Shown piece after piece: positions 8,877-17,784 of a DNA stretch of 64,000 nt. A model generated the notes under the pieces. That model was not told the DNA's origin. It saw nothing but the letters and a program-made list of their open reading frames with translations, and made no database searches. This DNA comes from Aurantiacibacter luteus (GTDB lineage: Bacteria > Pseudomonadota > Alphaproteobacteria > Sphingomonadales > Sphingomonadaceae). Position numbers and translations under genes: made by a program. How positions within the stretch are numbered: position 1 is the stretch's first letter; the number at the start of each line of letters is the position of its first letter. The stretch covers positions 496,001 to 560,000 of the forward strand of contig NZ_LBHB01000001.1 in assembly GCF_001010945.1 (NCBI RefSeq), given 5' to 3'.

Positions 8877-9391
8877 CCGAGGTCGGGAACGCCGCGCTGA
8901 TCCTCACGGCGGACCTGCCGCCCGACCTGCACGCGTGGGCGACGGCGCTCAGGACCGCGCACTTTCCGCCCGAGCGCAACTATCTCGAAGCTCACGTCAC
9001 CTTGTTTCATGCGCTGCCAGGGCCTTACCACGCCGAGGTGGACCGGCTGCTGACCGCCCAGGCGAAGCAGGAAGCTGCCGTGCCCGGTCGCCTCCTTGGG
9101 TTGATGAGCCTTGGCGGCGGGACCGCGCTCAAGCTGGAGAGCCCTGCGCTTCTTCGCCTGCGCGCCGAGATCGCCGACCGGATGCACGACCTGCTCACCG
9201 CGCAGGATCGCCACACCCCGCGCCTGCACGTCACCATCCAGAACAAGGTTGCATCGGCCAAGGCCAAGGAGCTGCAGGCCGAGCTTGCGGGCACCATCGA
9301 GCCGCGCGAGTTCCGCTTTCCGTCGATGAGCCTGCATCGCTATCTCGGCGGGCCGTGGGAGAAGCTGAAGACCTATCGTTTCCGCGGCTGA
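8873..9391 (+). CDS. 2H phosphoesterase (2'-5' RNA ligase-like)
   Basis: A 172-residue protein with the two HxT signatures of the 2H phosphoesterase superfamily: AHVTLFHAL near residue 43 and LHVTIQNK near residue 122. Relatives hydrolyse 2',3'-cyclic phosphates or join 2'-5' RNA ends; the physiological substrate here is unknown. The GTG start at 8873 overlaps the mltG stop by 4 bp and is preceded by GGGGAA. An 11-codon upstream extension with ATG at 8840 would lie wholly inside mltG and is less likely. Confidence 0.85.
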   Translation: MTEVGNAALILTADLPPDLHAWATALRTAHFPPERNYLEAHVTLFHALPGPYHAEVDRLLTAQAKQEAAVPGRLLGLMSLGGGTALKLESPALLRLRAEIADRMHDLLTAQDRHTPRLHVTIQNKVASAKAKELQAELAGTIEPREFRFPSMSLHRYLGGPWEKLKTYRFRG

Positions 9392-9411
9392 GCGCGCGCC
9401 AATTTTCCGGG

Positions 9412-9439
9412 TTGACCCCGCGCGGCGGCGCTCTTAATT
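9412..9439 (+). promoter_or_regulatory. Candidate promoter of tRNA-Met
   Basis: TTGACC at 9412-9417 and TTAATT at 9434-9439 are separated by 16 bp and sit 18 bp before the mature tRNA 5' end, in the short gap after the 2H phosphoesterase gene. Confidence 0.4.
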
Positions 9440-9456
9440 GCGCGCCTTGCCCATGG

Positions 9457-9533
9457 GGCGGAGTAGCTCAGTCGGTTAGAGCGGGGGAATCATAATCCCT
9501 GTGTCGGGGGTTCGAATCCCTCCTCCGCTACCA
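9457..9533 (+). tRNA. tRNA-Met (CAU), elongator type
   Basis: A 77-nt cloverleaf with encoded CCA. The acceptor GGCGGAG (9457-9463) pairs with CTCCGCT with one terminal G-U; the D stem is GCTC/GAGC; the anticodon stem GGGGA/TCCCT encloses the loop ATCATAA with anticodon CAT at 9491-9493; the T loop TTCGAAT is normal. The G-U or G-C first pair and overall sequence fit elongator Met rather than initiator (which has a mismatched 1-72 pair). Ile-tRNA with modified CAU is less likely from the acceptor sequence. Confidence 0.93.
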
Positions 9534-9556
9534 TCCCCTTTCCAGCGCAATCACCC

Positions 9557-10009
9557 TCACACGGCGCGCGGCGCGTTCATCGACGGCGTGCCCGGCTTGG
9601 CGAATCCGGTCGGCTGCGCCCGGCCGAGCCGGGCATGAAACTCGCGCGAGGCGAGCACCTGCCGGATGCGATAGACCAGCATCTTCTCGCTGAAGGGCTT
9701 GCGGATATAGTCCTGCGCGCCGTCGTAATAGGCGATCTGTTCCTGCTTCACGTCCTGGATGCCCGTCAGCATGATGACCGGGATGTCGTAGAGCGAGGGG
9801 CTGGCGCGCAGGCGCCGCAGCATGCTGCCGCCGTTTTCGCCGGGCATGTTGTGGTCGAGCAGGATGACATCGGGCCGCCGCTTGCGCAGCAGGTCCATCG
9901 CCGCCTTCGCGTCGCTGACCCAGCCGCAGGCGTGGCCGGCATCGATCAGCACCCTCGCGGCGTGTTCCGCCACGATGTCGTCGTCGTCCACGACAAGGAT
10001 GTAAGCCAT
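9557..10009 (-). CDS. Single-domain response regulator (CheY-like receiver)
   Basis: A 150-residue receiver domain with no output domain. The acidic pocket is VVDDDDIV (residues 6-13), the phosphoacceptor D52 in VILLDHNMPG, the threonine T82 in IMLTGI and the lysine K104 in YIRKPF; a 30-residue disordered tail follows. The start at 10009 has AAGGAGA upstream; the longer frame from 10051 is rejected. No histidine kinase is next to it, so its partner is unknown. It faces tRNA-Met on the other strand. Confidence 0.92.
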   Translation of the reverse strand: MAYILVVDDDDIVAEHAARVLIDAGHACGWVSDAKAAMDLLRKRRPDVILLDHNMPGENGGSMLRRLRASPSLYDIPVIMLTGIQDVKQEQIAYYDGAQDYIRKPFSEKMLVYRIRQVLASREFHARLGRAQPTGFAKPGTPSMNAPRAV

Positions 10010-10106
10010 GATCCGTGTCTCCTTGCCGGCATCATGGCGCGGTAAGGTCACGGGCCTGTGAATGGTTTACTATGCGATAACCCTTACGATCCGCCGCGGC
10101 GCGCAA

Positions 10107-10532
10107 TCAGCTATGCAGGCGCACCAGGAGGCTGACCGTCATCGCCAGCAGGACCAGCGTCGACAGCGCGAACAGGGCGAAGCGCACCGGGATGGTGTTG
10201 ACCACCGCCTGCCACAGCGAATGGACGATGCGCAGGACGACGTAGGCCCAGGCCAGCAGCTCTTCCGTGTGGCCGGACCCGACAAGCGCAAGCATGATCG
10301 TCACCGCGTAGAACAGCGTGGGCTGTTCGAGCAAGTGCATGTAGTTGTGGGCCTTCCATTGCAGGGTGCCGGGCAGCACGCCGTCGAGGTCCTGCCCGCG
10401 CCCGCCACGCATCTGTTCCTTGGTGCGGCCGAGCTTGGCCAGCGCGGGCAGGCGTAGCGCCGCCATCCAGAACAGCACGATGATGGTCCACAGCACCAGC
10501 GCGGCTGCGGGGATGAGGATAAAGGTATTCAT
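10107..10532 (-). CDS. MAPEG-family membrane protein
   Basis: A 141-residue protein with four predicted membrane helices (residues about 4-25, 68-87, 90-108 and 118-138). The loop after helix 1 and the segment NYMHLLEQPTLFYAV match the MAPEG family, whose eukaryotic members are glutathione-dependent transferases and peroxidases. The bacterial function is not known. The next gene on the same strand is the PLP dehydratase 68 bp upstream; the spacing allows but does not prove an operon. Confidence 0.85.
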   Translation of the reverse strand: MNTFILIPAAALVLWTIIVLFWMAALRLPALAKLGRTKEQMRGGRGQDLDGVLPGTLQWKAHNYMHLLEQPTLFYAVTIMLALVGSGHTEELLAWAYVVLRIVHSLWQAVVNTIPVRFALFALSTLVLLAMTVSLLVRLHS

Positions 10533-10600
10533 GCGGATTTCCCTCCCGTCGGACCCGGCACGAAGGAGTGCGGCGCGCTTACTCGATTGTCAATTGCAAC

Positions 10601-11560
10601 CTATCGCCCTTCGGCCAGCACCGCTGCGAAGCTGGGCGCATCGACGTTGCCGCCGGTGAGCATCACCGCCGTCGCATCGTCCACCGCCACCTTTCCCGCC
10701 AGCACCGCCGCCAGCGCCGCCGCGCCGCCGGGCTCCAGGACGAGGCGCAGGTGTGCAAAGGCGAAGCGCTGGGCGGCGCGAACCTCGCTCTCCGACACTC
10801 GCGCCCATTCGCGGCAGCGATCCTTGAGGACGGCGAAGTTGACCGGCTGGGTCTCAAGCGTCTGCAACGCATCGCAGGCCGTGGGGGGAGGGTTCTCGCC
10901 GACGCTCTGGATCTCGCCTGCCTCCAGACTGCGGCAGAAATCGTCCCATCCTTCGGGCTCCACCGGGATCACGTCCGCTTCGGGGCAGGCGAGGGCGAGG
11001 CCGGCGGTCAGCCCGCCGCCTCCGCAGCAGGCGACGATGCGGCTGGGTGCAACCCCTGCCTGCGCTTGCATCTGCGCGGCGATCTCGATCCCGGCGCTGC
11101 CTTGGCCCTCGATAACCCACGGGTCGCCGAAGGCATGGGCATAGGTCGCGCCCTGCTCGTCGGCCAGCGCGCGGGCGATGGCCTCGCGGTTCTCGGTCAG
11201 CCGGTCGTAGGTGACGACCCGCGCGCCGTAACCCGCGGTGCGTTCCAGCTTCACCCGCGGCGCATCGGCCGGCATCACGATGGTGGCGGCGATCCCCAGC
11301 ATCCGCGCCGCCAGCGCCACGCCCTGTGCATGGTTGCCGCTCGATACCGCGACCACGCCGCGCGCGCGCTCCTCGTCCGACAGGTCGTTCAGCCGGTGCC
11401 AGGCGCCCCTGATCTTGAACGCGCCCATGGGTTGCAGGCACTCGGCCTTCGCCCACAGCGTGCGCCCGCCGTGTTCGAACGGCAGCAGCGGGGTCACGGG
11501 GAATTGCGCGGCGACCTTTTCGGCGGCGCGCAGCACGCCTTCGCGGGTGGGCTCTCTCAT
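10601..11560 (-). CDS. PLP-dependent threonine/serine dehydratase-like enzyme
   Basis: A 319-residue fold-type II PLP enzyme without the C-terminal regulatory ACT domain of biosynthetic IlvA. The cofactor lysine is K49 in GAFKIRGAW, VSSGNHAQGVA binds substrate carboxylate and CCGGGGLTAG holds the PLP phosphate. It would deaminate L-threonine or L-serine to 2-oxo acids, or could be a serine racemase; sequence alone does not decide. Length matches catabolic dehydratases. It is divergent from the polyamine gene at 11690 with 129 bp between them. Confidence 0.85.
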   Translation of the reverse strand: MREPTREGVLRAAEKVAAQFPVTPLLPFEHGGRTLWAKAECLQPMGAFKIRGAWHRLNDLSDEERARGVVAVSSGNHAQGVALAARMLGIAATIVMPADAPRVKLERTAGYGARVVTYDRLTENREAIARALADEQGATYAHAFGDPWVIEGQGSAGIEIAAQMQAQAGVAPSRIVACCGGGGLTAGLALACPEADVIPVEPEGWDDFCRSLEAGEIQSVGENPPPTACDALQTLETQPVNFAVLKDRCREWARVSESEVRAAQRFAFAHLRLVLEPGGAAALAAVLAGKVAVDDATAVMLTGGNVDAPSFAAVLAEGR

Positions 11561-11689
11561 CGGGCGAGGCTTATCGCGAGCGCCTCTGCGGTGTCACGCG
11601 GGAAACGCCGCGCTTCACATTTGCCGCGAAATTTGGAACGGGGGCGGGGCGGTCCCGTTATCCGGGCACACGAACAGGAAAGAAACGCA

Positions 11690-12754
11690 ATGAACGATTC
11701 GTCGATCAACGACACCCGCAAGGCAGAGCTTCTCAGCACCACGGTCGAGCACATCGACATCCGCGAATTCGACGCGCGGCCCATCATCGATTCGATGGGC
11801 AAGATGAGCTTCACCAGCCGCGATCTTGCGCGCGCCACCCGCATCTACAATCAGATGCTGGAGGACAAGGATTGCACGATCTTCCTCGTCATTGCGGGCT
11901 CAACCAGCGCGGGCGGTTGCATGGACCTTTATGCCGAGCTGATCCGGTCGAACATGGTCGACTGTGTCGTGGCGACGGGTGCCACCATCGTCGACATGGA
12001 TTTCTTCGAGGGGCTTGGCCACAAGCACTACCAGGCGCTGGAAATCCCCGACGACGACACGCTGCGCAGTCTCTACATCGACCGCATTTACGATACCTAC
12101 ATCGACGAGGAGCAGCTGCAGGACTGCGACTTCACGATCAACCGCATCGCCAATTCGCTCGAGCACCGGGGATATTCCAGCCGCGAGTTCATCCGCGAGA
12201 TGGGCAAGTATCTCGTCGAGCACGGCAAGAAGGACAACAGCCTCGTCAAGCTCGCCTACGAACACGACGTGCCGATCTTCTGCCCCGCCTTCGTCGACAG
12301 CTCCGCGGGTTTCGGCCTCGTCAAGCACCAGGTCGACCAGATGAAGAAGGGCGAGGGCTACATGATGATCGACGCCATCGCCGACTTCCGCGAACTGACC
12401 GACATCAAGATCGCCAGCGGCGATTCCGGCCTGCTGATGGTGGGCGGCGGCGTGCCCAAGAACTTTATCCAGGACACCGTCGTCTGCGCCGAGATTCTCG
12501 GGCACGAGGGCGTCGCGGTGCACAAGTATGCCGTGCAGATCACCGTCGCCGACGTGCGCGACGGCGCCTGTTCGTCCTCCACGCTGCAGGAGGCCGCGAG
12601 CTGGGGCAAGGTCAACACCGGCATCGAGCAGATGGTCTTCGCCGAGGCCGGCAGCGTCATGCCGCTCCTCGCCAGCGACGCCTGGCACCGGCAGAACGGC
12701 GGCAAGGACCGAGAGGCCCGGCGCTGGGCCAAGCTGTTCGACAAAAAGGCATAA
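11690..12754 (+). CDS. Deoxyhypusine synthase-like polyamine synthase
   Basis: A 354-residue NAD-dependent enzyme of the deoxyhypusine synthase fold. The catalytic lysine is K307 in EAASWGKVNTG, equivalent to the lysine in EAVSWGKIR of eukaryotic DHS; the NAD-binding region includes LVIAGSTSAGGCMD. Bacteria lack eIF5A, and bacterial members are thought to join aminobutyl groups to free amines, giving homospermidine or a guanidino analogue. The decarboxylase immediately downstream would supply putrescine, which favours a homospermidine pathway. ATG at 11690 follows AGGAAAGA. A much longer open frame upstream of this start is an artefact of high GC. Confidence 0.88.
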   Translation: MNDSSINDTRKAELLSTTVEHIDIREFDARPIIDSMGKMSFTSRDLARATRIYNQMLEDKDCTIFLVIAGSTSAGGCMDLYAELIRSNMVDCVVATGATIVDMDFFEGLGHKHYQALEIPDDDTLRSLYIDRIYDTYIDEEQLQDCDFTINRIANSLEHRGYSSREFIREMGKYLVEHGKKDNSLVKLAYEHDVPIFCPAFVDSSAGFGLVKHQVDQMKKGEGYMMIDAIADFRELTDIKIASGDSGLLMVGGGVPKNFIQDTVVCAEILGHEGVAVHKYAVQITVADVRDGACSSSTLQEAASWGKVNTGIEQMVFAEAGSVMPLLASDAWHRQNGGKDREARRWAKLFDKKA

Positions 12755-12768
12755 TTTGCGTGATATCC

Positions 12769-12808
12769 GGGGCGTGAAAGCGGGCGGAAACGCGCGTTTT
12801 CACGCCCC
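12769..12808 (+). terminator. Hairpin between the polyamine genes (terminator or attenuator)
   Basis: GGGGCGTGAAA (12769-12779) pairs perfectly with TTTCACGCCCC (12798-12808) around an 18-base loop. There is no U tract after it, so it may slow transcription or protect the upstream message rather than terminate fully. Confidence 0.5.
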
Positions 12809-12924
12809 GTCCAATTTCACTTGCAGTTCATCGAATCCCTTTTATATGCGCGCTTCCGCTGCCCCATGGGACACCCTCCGCAAGGCAGCTCTTGTCGGTT
12901 TTGAACCTTAGGGGGTCCCTTGAA

Positions 12925-14130
12925 TTGCACCAGTTTCCCGACGCCAAGGCTGTAGTCCGCGCCCTTTCGCCGGACGAACCCGTCATCCTCACCCGTCCGC
13001 ATGCCGCGGCGCGGGCCGCCCGTTTCTTCGTCGATAAGTTCCCGGGCAAGGCCATGTACGCGGTCAAGGCCAACCCCTCGCCGCAGCTCGTCCAGATCCT
13101 GTGGGACAACGGCGTAACGCATTACGACGTCGCCTCCATCGGCGAAGTGCGCATGGTGCGCGGGCAGCTGCATGGCGCGACGCTGTGCTTCATGCACCCG
13201 GTCAAGACGCCGCGCGCCATCCGCGAGGCCTATTTCGACCACGGCGTGAAGACCTACAGCCTCGACACCATCGAGGAACTGGCCAAGATCGTCGAGGCCA
13301 CCACCGACGAGGCCGGCAATGCCGCGACCGATCTCAGCCTGCTGGTGCGCCTTCGCGTCTCGTCCGAGCATTCGGAGCTGTCGCTGGCCAGCAAGTTCGG
13401 CGTCGACCTGACCGAGGCCGCGCCGCTCCTGCAGGCGACCCGCCAGCACTGCGATGCGCTGGGCATCTGTTTCCACGTTGGTAGTCAGGCGATGACGCCC
13501 TTCGCCTATGCCCAGGCGCTGGAGCGCGTGCGCGCGGCCATCGCAGAGGCGGCGGTGACCGTGGACATCATCGATGTCGGCGGCGGCTTTCCAAGCGTCT
13601 ATCCGGGCCTGGAGCCGCCGGCGTTGGAGGACTATTTCGCGCTCATCCACCGCCACTTCGAGAGCTTGCCGATCAGCTATTCGGCCGAGCTCTGGGCGGA
13701 GCCCGGCCGCGCGCTGTGCGCCGAGTATTCGAGCATCGTCGTGCGCGTGGAAAAGCGCCGCGACAACGAGCTCTACATCAACGACGGGGCCTACGGCGCG
13801 CTGTTCGATGCGGCGCACGTCGCCTGGCGCTTCCCCGTGGTGGCGCTGGAGGACGACCTCATCAAGCCGCAGGCCGAGTTCGCCTTCTACGGTCCGACCT
13901 GCGACGATGCGGACTACATGAAGGGCCCCTTCATGCTGCCCGAGGACATCCAGGCCGGCGACTACATCGAGATCGGGATGCTGGGAGCCTACGGCGCGGC
14001 GATGAAGACCGATTTCAACGGCTTCGGCGCGACCGTCTCCGCCGTCGTCACCGACGAGCCGATGGCCAGCCTTTATCGCGGCGACCGCGTCGATCCGCGC
14101 GAGAGCGACAACGTGGTGAGCCTGCGGTAA
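12925..14130 (+). CDS. Fold-type III ornithine/lysine decarboxylase
   Basis: A 401-residue alanine-racemase-fold decarboxylase making putrescine or cadaverine. The PLP lysine is K48 in MYAVKANPSP; CFHVGSQA, DVGGGFPSVYPG and AEPGRALCAEY line the cofactor; CDDADYM carries the catalytic cysteine of the partner subunit and FNGFGA is near the end. Start choice: there is no ATG; TTG at 12925 has AGGGGG nine bases upstream and yields the family-like MHQFPDA start; TTG at 12892 is the alternative. It lies 170 bp after the deoxyhypusine-synthase-like gene, with a hairpin between. Ornithine is the likelier substrate given that partner. Confidence 0.9.
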   Translation: MHQFPDAKAVVRALSPDEPVILTRPHAAARAARFFVDKFPGKAMYAVKANPSPQLVQILWDNGVTHYDVASIGEVRMVRGQLHGATLCFMHPVKTPRAIREAYFDHGVKTYSLDTIEELAKIVEATTDEAGNAATDLSLLVRLRVSSEHSELSLASKFGVDLTEAAPLLQATRQHCDALGICFHVGSQAMTPFAYAQALERVRAAIAEAAVTVDIIDVGGGFPSVYPGLEPPALEDYFALIHRHFESLPISYSAELWAEPGRALCAEYSSIVVRVEKRRDNELYINDGAYGALFDAAHVAWRFPVVALEDDLIKPQAEFAFYGPTCDDADYMKGPFMLPEDIQAGDYIEIGMLGAYGAAMKTDFNGFGATVSAVVTDEPMASLYRGDRVDPRESDNVVSLR

Positions 14131-14153
14131 TCCGAACCAGCGGGGCGGGCGGC

Positions 14154-16355
14154 TCAGCTCTTCTGTACCGCCACCTGCAGGAATTGCGGCTTGCCGTTGC
14201 TTTCGCCGAGCATCGCGGAGGGGTAATTGCCCGGCGGAAGCGCCGCCAGCGGCATCCCTGCAGCGGCCAGCGCATAGGGCGAGACGCGGTGCCGGGTGAC
14301 AAGGCCGCCGGCCCCGTCGCTAACCAGCGGCGTCTCGAATTCCACGCCGATCATCGCATCCTGGCTGCGGCGCACGCGGCACACGACGAGCTGGCCGCCG
14401 CCAAGGTCGAGCACCAGCCCGGTGCCCACCGGCACGCCGACCAGACCCTCGATGCGCGAGCCGGTCTTGCTGAGGTCGCGCATGACCGCGTCGTAGCGGC
14501 AATCCTCGTGGATCACGCCGATGCGGCGGAAAACGCTGCGCCGCTCGGGCCGGTAGGTCTCCGGCCCGCTCGGCTCGATCTTGAAGCCGCCGTTGGCGAT
14601 GTATTCGAGGATGTCGGCCTGCGGGCGGGCCTTGGAGTAGATCCAGCCCTGGATGTATTCGGCGCCCTTCTCGGTGACGAGGTCGAATTGGTCGAAGGCC
14701 TCGACGCCCTCCACCGTGGTGTCCATGCCCAGCGCTTTCGACAGGCCGATGATCGCGGTGATGATCTTGGCGCTGTTCTCGTTCTTCTGGGTGCACGTGT
14801 CGACGAAGCTCTTGTCCACCTTGATCTTGTCGAACGGGGCGGAGCGCAGGTAGCTCAATGACGAATAGCCGGTGCCGAAGTCGTCCAGCGCCAGTCGCAC
14901 GCCGAGGCCCTTCAGGATCCTGAACGTCTCGTCGGTCACGTCGACGTCGCCCATGAAGACGGTCTCGGTCAGCTCCAGCTCGACGCGGTCGGGGGCGATG
15001 CCGGTATCCTCGAGCACCTGGCTGACGATGGCCGGGAAACCCTTGTTGGCGAACTGCTTGGCCGAAACGTTTACGGCGATGCGCACGGTCTCGGGCCAGG
15101 CGAGCGCATCCTCGCAGGCACGGCGCAGGGCGAATTCGCCCAACTGGTTGATGAGGTCGCTTTCCTCGGCGGCGGGGATGAACACGCCGGGGCTCACGTT
15201 GCCGCGTTCCGGGTGCTCCCAGCGCATCAGCGCCTCGAACCCGACCACCATGTTGTCCTTGGTGCGGACGACCGGCTGGTAGTGCATTTCCATCCCGCCC
15301 GTGGCGAGCGCCTCGCGCATGTCGTCGAGCAGTTCCTGGCGCTCGGTTTCCTCGTCCTTCAGGTCGACGGAATAGAAGCGATAGGTGCCGCGGCCGGAGT
15401 TCTTGGCGGCGTAAAGCGCCAGGTCGGCGGCGTTGACGATCTCCTCCGCCTCCAGCCCGTCGTAGGGCGCGACGGAGATGCCGACCGAGGCCCCGATGAT
15501 CGCGCGCTTGCCCTCGATCTGGTAGGGCGAGGACAGCATCTGGATGACTTTCTCGGCAAGATCGCCGAGCTGCCCGCGGTCGTCGATGTCGGGCAGCATC
15601 ACCTGAAACTCGTCGCCACCCAGCCGCCCGATTTCGCCCTTGTCGCCGAGGATCGCGCGCAGCCGCTCCGCCACCTGGCGCAGCAGGTTGTCGCCTGCCG
15701 GGTGGCCCATGGTGTCGTTGACCTGCTTGAACTTGTCGAGGTCCATCATGAACAGCGCGCAGGACCGCTTGGCCGACTTGTAGGCGGCGAGGGTGGTTTC
15801 CAGCTTGCGGTTCATACGGTGGCGGTTGGCGAGGCCGGTCAGCGAATCGTATTCCGCCAGCCGCGAATCCTCGCGGGCGCGGACGTACGCGGTGGTGATG
15901 TCCTTGGCGCTGCCGCGATAGCCTTCAAACTTGCCGCCAGCGTCGAACTTGGGTTGGCCCGAAAGCGACCACCAGCGTTCCTTGCCCACCGCCTGGTAGC
16001 GGTCGCGCACGAGCCGCACAGGCAGCTCGGCGATCTTGTTGCGGGCCTTCAGCTGGAACTTGATTGGGCGATCGGTGCGCTCGGCATTGTCGGGGTCGAT
16101 CTCGAACAGGTCGGACAGCGGCTTGTCGAGCAGCGTGTCGAGACCGCCGTCGAGGCTTTCCGACGCTGCGGGAGAGAAATAGATCAGCCGGTCCTCGGCA
16201 TCGGTCGCCCAGATCCACGAAATGCCTGTGCGCTCGTAATCGTCGAGCACCTGCAGGCGACGGTTCGCGTCAGCTGCCGAGATGACCCGGCCGCTGGCAT
16301 CCTCAGTCGGGATTGGCGTGGCGGCCTTGCTGCCGAAGCTTTCCAGGAAACCCAT
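14154..16355 (-). CDS. Cyclic-di-GMP signalling protein: PAS-GGDEF-EAL-PilZ
   Basis: A 733-residue cytoplasmic protein. A PAS-like region occupies about residues 35-155, GGDEF about 160-330 with intact GGDEF at 246-250, and EAL about 345-600 with FEALMRW at 373-379, the DDFGTGYSSLSYL loop, KVDKSF and the EGVE motif. A PilZ-like domain closes the protein from about 625 (RPERRSVFRRI; DLSKTGSRIEG). Both catalytic domains look active; the product-inhibition RxxD site before GGDEF is absent. It could make and break c-di-GMP and bind it too. The start at 16355 follows TAAGGG; the longer frame from 16379 is rejected. Confidence 0.93.
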   Translation of the reverse strand: MGFLESFGSKAATPIPTEDASGRVISAADANRRLQVLDDYERTGISWIWATDAEDRLIYFSPAASESLDGGLDTLLDKPLSDLFEIDPDNAERTDRPIKFQLKARNKIAELPVRLVRDRYQAVGKERWWSLSGQPKFDAGGKFEGYRGSAKDITTAYVRAREDSRLAEYDSLTGLANRHRMNRKLETTLAAYKSAKRSCALFMMDLDKFKQVNDTMGHPAGDNLLRQVAERLRAILGDKGEIGRLGGDEFQVMLPDIDDRGQLGDLAEKVIQMLSSPYQIEGKRAIIGASVGISVAPYDGLEAEEIVNAADLALYAAKNSGRGTYRFYSVDLKDEETERQELLDDMREALATGGMEMHYQPVVRTKDNMVVGFEALMRWEHPERGNVSPGVFIPAAEESDLINQLGEFALRRACEDALAWPETVRIAVNVSAKQFANKGFPAIVSQVLEDTGIAPDRVELELTETVFMGDVDVTDETFRILKGLGVRLALDDFGTGYSSLSYLRSAPFDKIKVDKSFVDTCTQKNENSAKIITAIIGLSKALGMDTTVEGVEAFDQFDLVTEKGAEYIQGWIYSKARPQADILEYIANGGFKIEPSGPETYRPERRSVFRRIGVIHEDCRYDAVMRDLSKTGSRIEGLVGVPVGTGLVLDLGGGQLVVCRVRRSQDAMIGVEFETPLVSDGAGGLVTRHRVSPYALAAAGMPLAALPPGNYPSAMLGESNGKPQFLQVAVQKS

Positions 16356-16469
16356 CGAAACCCTTACCGCGAAGTGCACCGGCGCCGGGTCTTCCGGCTA
16401 CCTTTCGGCGGTATGCGGCGGGCTTGGTTACCATCGCGCTAACATCGGGGGCGCGATGGGCGGTGGAAA

Positions 16470-17690
16470 CTACGCAGCCTGGCGCAGTTCGAGGTCGAGC
16501 CGGTCCCAGATTTCGACCAGTGCCGTGGTCAGTTCAGCCATCATCGCCTCGGTGTGGGCGGGGCCGGGGGTGAAGCGCAGGCGCTCCGTCCCGCGCGGCA
16601 CGGTGGGGAAGTTGATCGGCTGCACGTAGACACCGTATTCGGCCAGCAGGATGTCGCTGATGGTCTTGGCGCGCACCGGGTCGCCCACCATCAGCGGGAC
16701 GATGTGCGTGGTCGAATCCATCACCGGCAGACCGGCGGCGCGGAAATGCCGCTTGAGCGAAGCGGCGGCGGCCTGCTGTGCGTCGCGCTCCGTCGACGAG
16801 GCCTTGAGGTGGCGCACCGAGGCGAGCACGCCCGCGACCAGCACGGGGCTGAGCGAGGTCGTGAAGATGAAGCCGGGGGCATAGCTGCGGATGCAGTCGA
16901 TCACCTTGCGGCTGGCCGCGACATAGCCGCCCATCACGCCGAACGCCTTGCCCAGCGTGCCCTCGATCAGGTCGATGCGGTGCGCGGCCTCGTCGCGTTC
17001 GGAAATGCCACCGCCACGCTCGCCGTACATGCCCACGGCGTGGACCTCGTCGATGTAGGTGAGGGCGTTGTATTTCCCGGCTAGGTCGCAGATCGCGTGG
17101 ATGGGAGCGACGTCGCCGTCCATCGAATAGACGCTCTCGAAGGCGATGACCTTGGGCGTGTCGGCATCCTCGGCGGCGAGCAGTTCCTCCAGGTGATCGA
17201 GATCGTTGTGGCGGAAAACGCGCTTCTCGCAGCCCGAATTGCGGATGCCGGCGATCATGCTGGCGTGATTCAGCTCGTCGGAGAAGACCACGCAGCCCGG
17301 CAGCAGCTTTGCCAGCGTCGAGAGCGTCGCGTCATTGGAGACATAGCCGCTGGTGAACAGCAAGGCCGCTTCCTTGCCGTGCAGGTCGGCCAGTTCGGCC
17401 TCCAGCTCGACGTGGTAGTGCGTGTTGCCACCGATGTTGCGCGTGCCGCCGCTGCCCGCGCCGACATCGTGCATCGCCTCTTCCATGGCGGCGATCACGT
17501 TGGGATGCTGGCCCATGGCGAGGTAATCGTTGGAGCACCACACGGTGATCGGCTTGGGCCCGTTGTGCCCGGCGAAACAGCGTGCGTTGGGAAAGGCGCC
17601 CTTGTTGCGCAGGATGTCGATGAACACCCGGTAGCGGCCTTCCTCGTGGAGGCGGTCGATGGCCTTGTCGAATACCTGGTCGTAATTCAC
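16470..17690 (-). CDS. hemA: 5-aminolevulinate synthase
   Basis: A 406-residue PLP enzyme condensing glycine with succinyl-CoA, the first step of the C4 route to heme typical of Alphaproteobacteria. K248 in [14 protein letters not shown] is the PLP lysine, at the same number as in Rhodobacter; [19 protein letters not shown] and [12 protein letters not shown] are diagnostic. The start codon is GTG at 17690; no other in-frame start lies near and no clear ribosome-binding site is visible. murI lies on the same strand 94 bp upstream. Confidence 0.97.
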   Translation of the reverse strand: MNYDQVFDKAIDRLHEEGRYRVFIDILRNKGAFPNARCFAGHNGPKPITVWCSNDYLAMGQHPNVIAAMEEAMHDVGAGSGGTRNIGGNTHYHVELEAELADLHGKEAALLFTSGYVSNDATLSTLAKLLPGCVVFSDELNHASMIAGIRNSGCEKRVFRHNDLDHLEELLAAEDADTPKVIAFESVYSMDGDVAPIHAICDLAGKYNALTYIDEVHAVGMYGERGGGISERDEAAHRIDLIEGTLGKAFGVMGGYVAASRKVIDCIRSYAPGFIFTTSLSPVLVAGVLASVRHLKASSTERDAQQAAAASLKRHFRAAGLPVMDSTTHIVPLMVGDPVRAKTISDILLAEYGVYVQPINFPTVPRGTERLRFTPGPAHTEAMMAELTTALVEIWDRLDLELRQAA

Positions 17691-17784
17691 GAAAGCTGCG
17701 TCCGGGCTGCTGAGGGGCTGCTGGCGGCGGACTTAGTCATTCGCGGCCTGACTTTGAAGCGCGAAGTTTGCGAAGGGTTCGCAA

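Noticed and set aside
10568-11689. Open frame extending the deoxyhypusine-synthase-like gene 374 codons upstream
   Set aside because: The extension is antisense to the PLP dehydratase and shows no similarity to the family; the ATG at 11690 has a good ribosome-binding site.
15213-16442. Plus-strand 409-codon frame opposite the GGDEF-EAL gene
   Set aside because: Shadow of the real coding strand; no motif, start site or composition support.
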